Positions 1 to 5,978 of a stretch of DNA of 6,719 bases are shown one piece after another. The DNA is from an uncultured Eubacterium sp. (GTDB taxonomy: Bacteria > Bacillota_A > Clostridia > Lachnospirales > Lachnospiraceae), in contig CANTHI010000208.1 of NCBI GenBank assembly GCA_947653505.1, positions 1 through 6,719 on the forward strand, given 5' to 3'. Every line of letters starts with the position of its first letter. The first letter of the stretch is position 1. Under the pieces are notes generated by a model. The model was not told the DNA's origin and did no database searches. It saw only the letters and a list, made by a program, of their open reading frames with translations. The position numbers were made by a program, and so were the translations under genes.

Positions 1-149
1 TTCGGTTATTATGATTTAACGAACCCTTCCCCACCATCATCGAAATCGTTTTCTGTATAGTTGTTGTAATGATTCATTTTGTGTGTTACATTCTGGCTAT
101 CCGGACGCTGAGAAAAGAAATCTGCTCTGTCAGCATTCGTTTTATTTTT

Positions 150-212
150 TTGTTGACATATATAGATAATCGATATATAATCATTATATCGATCATCTAT
201 ATATGTCAACAA
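150..212. promoter_or_regulatory. Palindromic operator, probable PadR autoregulatory site
   Basis: Arms 150-177 and 185-212 are inverted repeats of 28 bp with a single mismatch (A168 against C194) and a 7-nt centre (178-184). The outer arms read TTGTTGACATATATAGAT and its complement; the inner arms are rich in TATATA/CGATATA, the AT-rich dyad style typical of PadR operators. The padR start lies 24 bp to the right and the core promoter is inside the dyad, so a bound dimer or dimer pair would block RNA polymerase. The transcript should begin near 188, inside the right arm, so the mRNA does not carry both arms. A DNA operator is therefore more likely than an RNA hairpin. That PadR is the ligand is inferred from position and family habit. 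Confidence 0.8.
153..181 (+). promoter_or_regulatory. Consensus sigma-A promoter of the padR operon
   Basis: TTGACA at 153-158 and TATAAT at 176-181 are separated by exactly 17 bp, a perfect consensus pair. Both boxes lie in the left part of the inverted repeat. The expected start of transcription is near 188, giving a leader of about 48 nt before the padR ATG. A promoter this strong inside an operator suggests tight repression with high output on release. The minus strand also has TTGACA (209-204), but its best -10 boxes are TAATGA at 17 bp or TATAAT at 15 bp, so leftward activity should be weaker. Confidence 0.85.
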
Positions 213-235
213 TTAAAAGAAAGGGGACAAATCAC

Positions 236-565
236 ATGGCAATTGATAAAAGTCTGATTTCAGGAAGCACTGCCATCCTGATTCTGCGTCTGCTGGAGGA
301 AAAAGATCTATATGGCTATGAAATGATCGACCTGCTCCGGCAGCGTTCCAAAAATGTGTTTGAGTTAAAGGCCGGCACTTTATACCCGCTGCTGCATTCA
401 CTGGAACTGAAAGGACTATTGTGTTCGTACGAATCCGAATGCAATGGCAAGATACGCAAATATTACCAGATTACCAGAAATGGCAGACACTATCTGAAGG
501 AGAAAAAACAGGAATGGAAAATCTATGCGCAGGCAGTTGCTGATGTGCTTTATGCCGGGATTTAG
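236..565 (+). CDS. PadR-family transcriptional repressor
   Basis: A 109-residue PadR-type winged-helix regulator. Such proteins act as dimers that repress adjacent membrane-protein genes, often including their own. Family marks visible here: the N-terminal helix with LYGYEMI (about 25-31), the recognition and wing region ELKAGTLYPLLHSLELKGLL (43-62), and the wing strand RKYYQIT with the following G (74-83). The short C-terminal helix (about 86-107) fits the small PadR subfamily in which one helix makes the dimer. The start at 236 is chosen because AGAAAGGGG (219-226) sits 9 nt upstream; an in-frame ATG at 203 precedes that site and lies inside the operator. The gene is followed after 25 nt by the SEDS-like gene, so the two are almost certainly one operon. 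The inducing signal is unknown; in related PadR-HAAS pairs the membrane partner is thought to be linked to the repressor. Confidence 0.93.
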   Translation: MAIDKSLISGSTAILILRLLEEKDLYGYEMIDLLRQRSKNVFELKAGTLYPLLHSLELKGLLCSYESECNGKIRKYYQITRNGRHYLKEKKQEWKIYAQAVADVLYAGI

Positions 566-590
566 ATTCAGAGAAAGGAGAACCACAATC

Positions 591-1952
591 ATGGAGAAAA
601 AATATATGGAAGTATTGCTTGCACAAATCCGTGAAAAACGTGCGAAAGAATGCATCCGCCAGGAAATAGAAGGTCATATTCACGATCAGAAGGAATGCTA
701 CATCGCAGATGGATTATCATCAGACGAAGCTGAGCAAAAAGCTGTCACTGACATGGGTGATCCGGTAGAAACCGGCATTGCATTAAATCGGATTCATCAG
801 CCCAGACCAGCCTGGGGAATGCTTGCAGTAATTGCGGTATTATGTGCTGCCGGCATACTCCTCCAATATGCTGTGTACCAGACGAATCCGTCCGCGGACA
901 TGAATACTTATTTTTTGAAAAACCAATGCCTGCATAGTATCCTCGGTTTTTTCGTTTTATGTATCGTTTACCTGATTGACTATACACGAATTGCTGCATA
1001 TAGCAGACATATGTGTACCGGTATCCTGCTGCTGTTTTTCATGCTGGCTATGGACAGTCAGACAGCCTTTGACCTGCCGCTTCCGGTCAGCTATCTTCAG
1101 CATACCTCAACCGTCATCTTTTTGGGAAACTGGTGGATCAGCATCCATTTCTTTTTTTACCTGTATCTGCCGTTGTACGGTGCCGTACTATATGAACGCA
1201 GCCGTCGGAAAAAATGGAGCCTTATCTGGTATACGCTCCTTCCGATTTATTTTGCATTCCGGCTTGCACATCTGTCTGTCATGATTAATGTTACCGTAAT
1301 TATGCTCCTCCTGCTTGGTACAGCTGCCGCAAAAGGCTGGCTGACAGCTTATACCGGCAAAAAGATATCTCTAAAAAAACGATGTCTGATTTTCACTGCG
1401 GTTTCAGCGGTTTTAGCACTTTGCGCACTGTTTTTTGCAAATCTGAACAGTTACCAGCACTTCCGGATACAGGCATGGTTCCGCCCGGAGCTTTCCAGTG
1501 CCGGATACGTTGATCATCTGGTACGTGATATTATCCGTACAAGCCAGCTGACCGGCAAAAATACCGGACAGTCCATGACCGGATTTCCATTGGAATTTGA
1601 AACCGATTATCTGCTAACTTATCTGATCGGAACATTTGGCATTCTGGCCGGCGTGGTGCTGATTCTCTTTCTTACACTGCTTGGTGCCAGACTGCTGCAT
1701 ATCTCCCTCCGCCAGAAAAATCAGCCCGGTATGATTATGGGACTTGGATGCAGCCTCGTTTTTCTGATTCAGGCGGCAGAGTATATTCTGGTCAACTTAT
1801 CCCTGCTCCCTGTCAGTGGTCTGTATTTCCCACTGATCTCTTACGGCGGCAGCGGTATGCTTCAGACCTGCATTCTGCTTGGAATATTGCTAAGTATTTA
1901 CCGTTATGAAAATATCGTATCGCATACGGGGCTGTATTATCGTGCAGATTAG
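591..1952 (+). CDS. HAAS-domain/FtsW-RodA-SpoVE-like (SEDS) membrane protein
   Basis: A 453-residue membrane protein. Residues 1-75 are soluble and helical (YMEVLLAQIREKR, then GLSSDEAEQKAV, DMGDP), the pattern of the HAAS/DUF1700-like 'permease prefix' domain found beside PadR regulators. About ten membrane segments follow (roughly 76-96, 113-131, 141-157, 183-202, 209-224, 226-246, 264-284, 341-368, 380-403, 410-438). They match SEDS peptidoglycan glycosyltransferases: ILLQYAVY in TM1, IDYTRI after TM2, GNWWISI (W181/W182) in the first conserved loop, a long loop at 285-340 ending in TDYLL with D339 at the position of the catalytic Asp, and FPLISYGGSG (413-422) before the last helix. The usual QPSE and QPD motifs are missing, so it is a divergent paralogue, not housekeeping FtsW or RodA. 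Start at 591 follows GAAAGGAG (573-580); the longer in-frame start overlaps padR. Catalysis of glycan polymerisation is possible but unproven. Confidence 0.85.
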   Translation: MEKKYMEVLLAQIREKRAKECIRQEIEGHIHDQKECYIADGLSSDEAEQKAVTDMGDPVETGIALNRIHQPRPAWGMLAVIAVLCAAGILLQYAVYQTNPSADMNTYFLKNQCLHSILGFFVLCIVYLIDYTRIAAYSRHMCTGILLLFFMLAMDSQTAFDLPLPVSYLQHTSTVIFLGNWWISIHFFFYLYLPLYGAVLYERSRRKKWSLIWYTLLPIYFAFRLAHLSVMINVTVIMLLLLGTAAAKGWLTAYTGKKISLKKRCLIFTAVSAVLALCALFFANLNSYQHFRIQAWFRPELSSAGYVDHLVRDIIRTSQLTGKNTGQSMTGFPLEFETDYLLTYLIGTFGILAGVVLILFLTLLGARLLHISLRQKNQPGMIMGLGCSLVFLIQAAEYILVNLSLLPVSGLYFPLISYGGSGMLQTCILLGILLSIYRYENIVSHTGLYYRAD

Positions 1953-2110
1953 AAATTAAAAAAGAATATAAGAATCTCTAAGTATTCTGTATTTACTCTG
2001 TGATACCGGACGGGCGCGTCACCGAATGCCCAATGGGGCACGCTGTCCGCTTCTGGCTGCCACCAGCAGCTAAAGGTGCCGTACCCATCCGGCGTCCGCA
2101 TAGCCGGCAT
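1949..2110 (-). CDS. Possible 53-residue small protein (doubtful)
   Basis: The same GC-rich element is open for 53 codons from ATG (2110-2108) to TAA (1951-1949). The product is unusually rich in aromatic and charged residues (PDGYGTFSCWWQPEADS, then HWAFGD, RYHRVNTEYLEIL) and ends in a Phe-rich tail produced by the T-rich 3' end. Against coding: no ribosome binding site precedes the ATG, the codon just before it is a stop, and the tail looks like terminator sequence read as codons. For coding: the central part does not look like random shadow translation. It could be a remnant or repeat carrying an ORF by chance. Function unknown. Confidence 0.2.
   Translation of the reverse strand: MPAMRTPDGYGTFSCWWQPEADSVPHWAFGDAPVRYHRVNTEYLEILIFFFNF
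1958..2110 (-). ncRNA. Candidate structured RNA, unknown class
   Basis: About 65% GC over 2001-2110, well above its surroundings, with dense pairing. On the minus strand CCGGATGGG (2092-2084) pairs with CCCGTCCGG (2014-2006), 9 bp with one G-U, extendable by a G-U at each end. Inside are GCTGC/GCAGC (2070-2066 with 2060-2056, 5-nt loop) and TGCCC/GGGCA (2040-2036 with 2031-2027, 4-nt loop). Wobbles on the minus strand become A-C mismatches on the plus strand, which favours minus-strand RNA. The element ends in an AT-rich hairpin (AGAATA 1988-1983 with TATTCT 1968-1963) running into T6 (1963-1958), like a weak terminator. It lies 44 nt past the chemoreceptor stop, so it could be that mRNA's 3' end. 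No known family recognised. Confidence 0.35.
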
Positions 2111-2154
2111 TTAAAAATTTAGAAGAATCGTCTGGTCTGACTGCTTAAGTCTTC

Positions 2155-3864
2155 CTATGCCGGAATCTTAAATACATGAATATTTTCTTTCATTTCAGAA
2201 GACAGCGCTCCCAGCTCATTTGCTTTGGCCGTAATAATCTGCAGCTCACGATACACGCTTTCCACTGAAGCTGTCATTTCTTCGATACTGGCAGCGTTTT
2301 CCTGCGCGGCAGCCGCGGTATTCTGTACCGTGGCGACCATATCTGTGCGGATATCCTCCATTTCATCTGTTTTCGCGATAATAATATCCATATGACCGGA
2401 AGATATACGAATCCCATCTGTGACACTTTCGAAGCCCTTTCCGGTTTTTCGGATATTCTGCTCCTGATTTAAAATAACTGTCTGTACTTCTGCCATGCGT
2501 TCCATTGCCTGCTCAGAATTTTCCATCAGACTGTCTGCCATTTTCCGGATATCGTCGACAGCAGTATTTGCCTGTACGGACAATTTCTGGATTTCAGAGG
2601 CTACCACTCCAAAGCCTTTTCCAAGCTCTCCGGCTCTGGCGGATTCTATCGACGCGTTCAGGGAAAGCAGGCTTGTCTGGGATGCAATAGCGGCAATCAG
2701 CTCTGTAGCACGGCTGATCTGGTCGACCGAATCTTTCGTCAGGCTCGTCTGCTGTTCCAGATAATCGATGGATTTACGTACGGTATTCATATCTTTATTC
2801 AGACCAGCAAGCTCTGTGGCTGTATGATCTGATACATTGCGGATTTCATTGGAAAGCTGATGAATCTTGTGAATCTGCGCGTTACTGCTGCCGATCATTT
2901 CTCCCATAGCAGAGACGCTGCTGCTGGCGGTACTGGCGTTAGACGCCTGACTCGTATAGCTCGCAGCTATGTCCTGCGCAGACTGGTCCAGTCCATGCAT
3001 GACCTGCAGGATGTGGTCAGAACGGTTTTTTAATACAGCTGATTCCTGGTCCAGCTCCAGGCTTTGTTTTCTCAGCAGTTCTATAATCTCTAAAAATCTT
3101 CGTCGCAGCTCCATGATCTCTTTTCCGAGCATACCGATTTCATCCTGACGGCGTAAAACAGATGCGTCCGCTTCAGTGGTCAGATCACCGTCAGCAATTT
3201 TTTGCAGTACTTTCATGCTGGACATAAGTGCATTTACAATTCCATTAATCAGCCAGATCAGAAAGAGGATCGTAACGAAAAGTACCGTAAGAATTACAAT
3301 GAGCATCTGCCTGCGGATATCATTAATAATCGCAGACACTTTTGCCCCTGGAATACCGATAAAGACCATCCCGACCGGATCATTGGCGCCTTCCTGATAA
3401 AATGGTGCATAGCATACGACATAGGAAGTTCCCAGAATGTCTGTGTCGCGTGAAAAGTAAAATTCTCCGTTGGTTAATACCTTCTGGACGACCTCAGCGG
3501 ATGCTTTGGAATGGATCTGACGTTCACCGGCATCATTCTGAATGGAAGTCAGGATCCGTGTATCTCCCCAGAATATCGTCACATCCATACCCGTGTTGTC
3601 TTTGATATGGTCTACGATATCTGCAGACTGGGAAATATTCAGCTCCGTGCCTTTCCAGAGATCCCCATTTTCATCGACCTGCCAGGATCCCTCATTACCG
3701 ATCTCAAAAATATCCCTGACCGCCAGTGCGGTTGCCTCCATTCCTGCGTAAGCCTGTTCATAGATCCCATTGGCCGTACGGTCTGCTGCAAGCATAAAAA
3801 TGCCTGTGCTGAGAAGAATAAGCGGCAGTAATGTAATTAGCAGTATTTTTGTGCGTAGTTTCAT
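2155..3864 (-). CDS. Methyl-accepting chemotaxis protein, Cache-type sensor
   Basis: A 569-residue transmembrane chemoreceptor that would relay ligand binding to CheA/CheW. Order of parts: short cytoplasmic start and TM1 (about 7-27); extracellular sensor (about 28-187) resembling single-Cache sensors, with a [18 protein letters not shown] strand region and a late YAPFYQ...[11 protein letters not shown] segment; TM2 (188-209, [20 protein letters not shown]); HAMP (about 210-262, with [10 protein letters not shown] and [10 protein letters not shown]); then a long coiled-coil signalling domain. The hairpin tip is at 390-436 with [36 protein letters not shown]; the common QTNLL is QTSLL here, a usual Clostridia variant. 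The A-rich [17 protein letters not shown] stretch (517-533) is a typical methylation region. It ends in KIPA without the CheR-tethering pentapeptide. Start at 3864 follows GGGGGA (3876-3871). No chemotaxis partners are in the window, so this is a stand-alone receptor gene; the ligand is unknown. Confidence 0.96.
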   Translation of the reverse strand: MKLRTKILLITLLPLILLSTGIFMLAADRTANGIYEQAYAGMEATALAVRDIFEIGNEGSWQVDENGDLWKGTELNISQSADIVDHIKDNTGMDVTIFWGDTRILTSIQNDAGERQIHSKASAEVVQKVLTNGEFYFSRDTDILGTSYVVCYAPFYQEGANDPVGMVFIGIPGAKVSAIINDIRRQMLIVILTVLFVTILFLIWLINGIVNALMSSMKVLQKIADGDLTTEADASVLRRQDEIGMLGKEIMELRRRFLEIIELLRKQSLELDQESAVLKNRSDHILQVMHGLDQSAQDIAASYTSQASNASTASSSVSAMGEMIGSSNAQIHKIHQLSNEIRNVSDHTATELAGLNKDMNTVRKSIDYLEQQTSLTKDSVDQISRATELIAAIASQTSLLSLNASIESARAGELGKGFGVVASEIQKLSVQANTAVDDIRKMADSLMENSEQAMERMAEVQTVILNQEQNIRKTGKGFESVTDGIRISSGHMDIIIAKTDEMEDIRTDMVATVQNTAAAAQENAASIEEMTASVESVYRELQIITAKANELGALSSEMKENIHVFKIPA

Positions 3865-3915
3865 GATTTTTCCCCCGTCATCATATAGTCTGCAACAATA
3901 AAAAAAGCCGTTATT

Positions 3916-3924
3916 ATTATAGCA
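3916..3924 (-). promoter_or_regulatory. Extended -10 promoter of the chemoreceptor gene
   Basis: Minus-strand TGCTATAAT (3924-3916) is a perfect -10 with the extended TGn motif, 51 nt upstream of the chemoreceptor ATG. The expected start of transcription is near 3909. At the proper distance only a GC-rich, non-consensus sequence stands in for a -35 box, which is acceptable for an extended -10 promoter. I see no flagellar sigma-D (TAAA / CGATA-type) boxes, so this receptor appears to be expressed from the main sigma factor. Confidence 0.6.
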
Positions 3925-3961
3925 GATACAAATAACAGCAGGGGCTCCGGTTTTTCACGTA

Positions 3962-4004
3962 ACAGGTCTGTTTTTTCACAGAAAACAGACCTGTCCTCTT
4001 TTTT
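3962..4004. terminator. 13-bp hairpin between the DUF2520 gene and the chemoreceptor gene
   Basis: ACAGGTCTGTTTT (3962-3974) and AAAACAGACCTGT (3982-3994) pair perfectly over 13 bp around a 7-nt loop. The hairpin lies 12 nt past the stop codon of the minus-strand DUF2520 gene, so it most likely marks the end of the nadA-DUF2520 transcript. However, the T-run (CCTCTTTTTTG, 3995-4005) follows the stem on the plus strand, whereas on the minus strand the stem is preceded by A6 and followed by TACGTG without a T-run. By sequence alone it is a better terminator for plus-strand transcription. Confidence 0.65.
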
Positions 4005-4006
4005 GT

Positions 4007-4855
4007 TTAATGATCTTTTAGCAGCTGATAAAGGCTGGAATAATCCTGAGACGGGTGCTTTTTTCTGGCCAGATGAACCAGTTTTAAGCCGAGTGTCTGG
4101 TACATTTTCTGATCTTCCGGCGGCAGGCAGTCCAGATGCTTTTGCACGGTCCGGATATCATTGCGTTCGATCGGTCCGGTCAGCGCCGCGACACAGTCCT
4201 GCAGCAGGATATTTTCAATATTCTGAATGACCAGCTCCTTTGTGGCAGTTCTTGCGTCTTCTCTGGAAAAGCCACATTCTTCCAGCAGACGGTAGCCGGT
4301 ATCCAGTACAGCGACTACCTGATTGCTAAGGATGCTGGCAGCTGCATGGTATTTAGGCTTATAGCTGCCCTGAATACGGCAGACGGTATTGCCGAGTCCG
4401 GTAAACAGCTCCGAGACGGTCTGCACAGCAGCTTCCTGTCCTTCTATCGTAAAAAAGGCATGTTTCAACTGCTCATAAGAAGTATAACGGTCGCTGAATG
4501 GAAGCATCGGATGCAGGGAACAGCCGGAGGCATTTGTGTCCCCGATACCGGAAAAGGCGTCAGATGGCAGTGCTCCGCTGCAATGGCAGATAATCTTACC
4601 CGCCAGTGGAAATAACCGGATTTCTTCCCAGGCAGGCAGAATCATACTGTCTGGTGTCGTCAGAAAGAGCAGGCTGCTGGCAGCAACAAGCTCCGCGGGA
4701 TTTGCAAAAACGCTGGAATCCGTAAAAGCGGCCGCGCTGGAAGCGGATTCTTTTACCGTATCGAAATATCCCGTTACGGAAATGCCGGATTCTTTTAAAT
4801 ATTTTCCAATCGAGCAGCCAACACGGCCAGCTCCGATAAATCCTATCTTCATCAT
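4007..4855 (-). CDS. Rossmann-fold DUF2520 protein, probable NAD(P)-dependent oxidoreductase
   Basis: A 282-residue two-domain protein related in layout to ketopantoate reductase, pyrroline-5-carboxylate reductase and F420-dependent NADP reductase. Residues 1-165 are a Rossmann domain with the nucleotide-binding GxGxxG (IGFIGAGRVG, glycines 8, 10, 13), then LLFLTTPDS (62-70), HCSGALPSD (91-99) and LHPMLPF (114-120), all hallmarks of this family. Residues 166-282 are the all-helical DUF2520 domain, opening with the typical KPKYHAAASILSNQVVAVLD (166-185). Start at 4855 (ATGATG) follows GGAAAAGG (4870-4863) by 7 nt; the ATG at 4852 is the alternative. Fifty-three nt separate it from nadA, so co-transcription is likely. 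From memory, DUF2520 genes often neighbour pantothenate and sometimes NAD biosynthesis genes; that and the fold suggest a ketopantoate-reductase-like role, but the substrate is not established. Confidence 0.9.
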   Translation of the reverse strand: MMKIGFIGAGRVGCSIGKYLKESGISVTGYFDTVKESASSAAAFTDSSVFANPAELVAASSLLFLTTPDSMILPAWEEIRLFPLAGKIICHCSGALPSDAFSGIGDTNASGCSLHPMLPFSDRYTSYEQLKHAFFTIEGQEAAVQTVSELFTGLGNTVCRIQGSYKPKYHAAASILSNQVVAVLDTGYRLLEECGFSREDARTATKELVIQNIENILLQDCVAALTGPIERNDIRTVQKHLDCLPPEDQKMYQTLGLKLVHLARKKHPSQDYSSLYQLLKDH

Positions 4856-4908
4856 AATTGCACCTTTTCCTAAATCCTGGGAATCTTCCAAAAATCTGTG
4901 AACGTAAA

Positions 4909-5826
4909 TTATCCAAGTGTCAGCATCGTATCGATGCAACGGCGCGCCTGCTGCATCACATCGTCTGCCAGCCGGATTTCTTCTCCGCCTGTCCCCTGCA
5001 CACAATGATATATATCCATCAGGGTCGTCAGCTTCATGTCACTGCAGACACAGTCTTTGGACAGTGCATAAAACTGTTTCTTTGGACACGCAAACTGCAG
5101 GTGCTGGACGATGCTGTTTTCTGTTCCAATAATAAAGGACGATGCCGGACTGTTTTTCGCATAATCCATAATACCTGTCGTGCTTCCGACATAATCAGCC
5201 TGACCGGAAACCTCTGGCAGACATTCTGGATGTACCAGCAGCAGGGCATCCGGATGGAGCGCACGCATCTGCCTGACCTGCTGTGCACGGACTGATGCAT
5301 GTGCAGGACAGCCTCCGTTTACAAGCTGGATATTTTTTTCCGGTACCTGCCCGGCTATCCATGCACCCAGATTGCAGTCCGGAATAAACAAAATATTTCT
5401 ATTTTCCAGACTCCGGATAATTTTCACAGCCGAAGATGAGGTAACACATACATCACAAAGCGTTTTCAGCTCAGACGTCGTATTGATATAAGCGGCGACT
5501 GTATAATCCGGATACTGTTCCTTTAAATCCGCCAGCTTCGCAGCTGTAATCTGCTGTGCCATCGGACAGCCTGCCTGCGGATGTGACAGCAGCACTTTTT
5601 TCTGCGGAGATAGTATTTTAACCGTTTCCGCCATAAAACGGACACCACATAATAATACGGTTTTCTGGCTGGCTCTTGCAGCTTCAAGGCTTAATCCGTA
5701 AGAATCTCCCACAAAATCAGCAATTTCCCATATATCGTGGCTCTGGTAGGCATGCGCTAAAATGCAGATATCATGTTCCTTTTTCAGCTTCCGTATTTCA
5801 TCCTGAATGGTTCTGGTTGTATTCAT
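4909..5826 (-). CDS. nadA: Quinolinate synthase A
   Basis: A 305-residue NadA, the 4Fe-4S enzyme that condenses iminoaspartate with dihydroxyacetone phosphate to quinolinate in de novo NAD synthesis; cytosolic and oxygen sensitive. Three pseudo-repeated domains are visible. The three cluster cysteines expected from the Thermotoga enzyme are present: C87 (GCPMA), C173 (NGGCPAH) and C261 (CVCSDMK). Substrate-site motifs also present: LAHAYQ (23-28, H25 and Y27), IADFVGDS, GVRFMAE (61-67), YINTTSELKTLCDVCVTS, VHPEC (198-202, E201) and DYVGSTTGIM. LAHAYQ replaces the usual LAHNYQ. Length matches the short form lacking the extra C-terminal CxxCxxC. Start at 5826 follows GGAAAGG (5841-5835) by 8 nt. 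nadB and nadC, which commonly follow in Clostridia, are not here; the next gene is the DUF2520 oxidoreductase. Confidence 0.97.
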   Translation of the reverse strand: MNTTRTIQDEIRKLKKEHDICILAHAYQSHDIWEIADFVGDSYGLSLEAARASQKTVLLCGVRFMAETVKILSPQKKVLLSHPQAGCPMAQQITAAKLADLKEQYPDYTVAAYINTTSELKTLCDVCVTSSSAVKIIRSLENRNILFIPDCNLGAWIAGQVPEKNIQLVNGGCPAHASVRAQQVRQMRALHPDALLLVHPECLPEVSGQADYVGSTTGIMDYAKNSPASSFIIGTENSIVQHLQFACPKKQFYALSKDCVCSDMKLTTLMDIYHCVQGTGGEEIRLADDVMQQARRCIDTMLTLG

Positions 5827-5864
5827 AAGTAATACCTTTCCTGTATCTGTCAGTTGTCAGTAGA

Positions 5865-5902
5865 AACTGTATGCAAATGCTTTAAGTTCGTTACATACAG
5901 TT
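5865..5902. promoter_or_regulatory. Inverted repeat in the nadA leader, possible operator or hairpin
   Basis: AACTGTATG (5865-5873) and CATACAGTT (5894-5902) are a perfect 9-bp inverted repeat with a 20-nt centre. It lies in the roughly 100-nt leader between the predicted nadA start of transcription and its ribosome binding site. Nearby is a tandem heptamer TGTCAGT (5848-5854 and 5855-5861), the second copy ending just before the repeat. A NAD- or niacin-responsive repressor such as NiaR, or an RNA structure, would fit this position. I do not recognise a published consensus, so the regulator is unassigned. Confidence 0.45.
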
Positions 5903-5933
5903 CTTTACAGATTGCATTTATAAGATTGCATTG

Positions 5934-5962
5934 ATTATATATAATGAAGATGCATCTGTCAA
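5934..5962 (-). promoter_or_regulatory. Consensus sigma-A promoter of nadA
   Basis: Minus-strand TTGACA (5962-5957) and TATAAT (5939-5934) are separated by exactly 17 bp. The expected start of transcription is near 5927, about 100 nt before the nadA ATG. A promoter this strong for a biosynthetic gene implies repression, which fits the dyad in the leader. The -35 box lies about 17 bp beyond the last recognisable codons of the decayed EIIA gene. Confidence 0.85.
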
Positions 5963-5978
5963 TATCTAATCAAATTTA

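Noticed and set aside
1..60. Open plus-strand frame ending in TAG at 58-60, possible tail of an upstream gene
   Set aside because: Only 19 codons are visible, with no recognisable similarity; it could be chance.
9..212. Minus-strand 67-codon ORF reading leftward out of the palindrome
   Set aside because: It starts with TTG inside the operator, has no ribosome binding site, and its first codons are the inverted repeat itself. The acidic tail (NDFDDGGEGF) is not enough to call a gene.
203..235. Longer padR start at ATG 203
   Set aside because: It lies inside the operator and upstream of the AGAAAGGGG site that is correctly spaced from ATG 236.
525..590. Longer start for the SEDS-like gene at ATG 525
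   Set aside because: It would overlap padR by about 40 bp with no ribosome binding site, whereas ATG 591 has GAAAGGAG 10 nt upstream and begins the HAAS-like domain cleanly.
1963..1988. Plus-strand terminator for the padR-SEDS operon
   Set aside because: The hairpin is AT-only apart from one G-C pair and has a T-run only on the minus strand, so it does not serve the plus-strand operon.
4136..4615. 159-codon plus-strand ORF opposite the DUF2520 gene
   Set aside because: Antisense shadow of a clear family member, with no ribosome binding site and no recognisable similarity.
4856..5005. Extra 50 N-terminal residues for the DUF2520 protein
   Set aside because: The extension is Arg-rich shadow of nadA in another frame; the Rossmann fold must begin at MKIGFIGAG.
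5865..5930. NAD-sensing riboswitch in the nadA leader
   Set aside because: The leader is only about 100 nt and shows no structure I can match to the known NAD-I or NAD-II classes.
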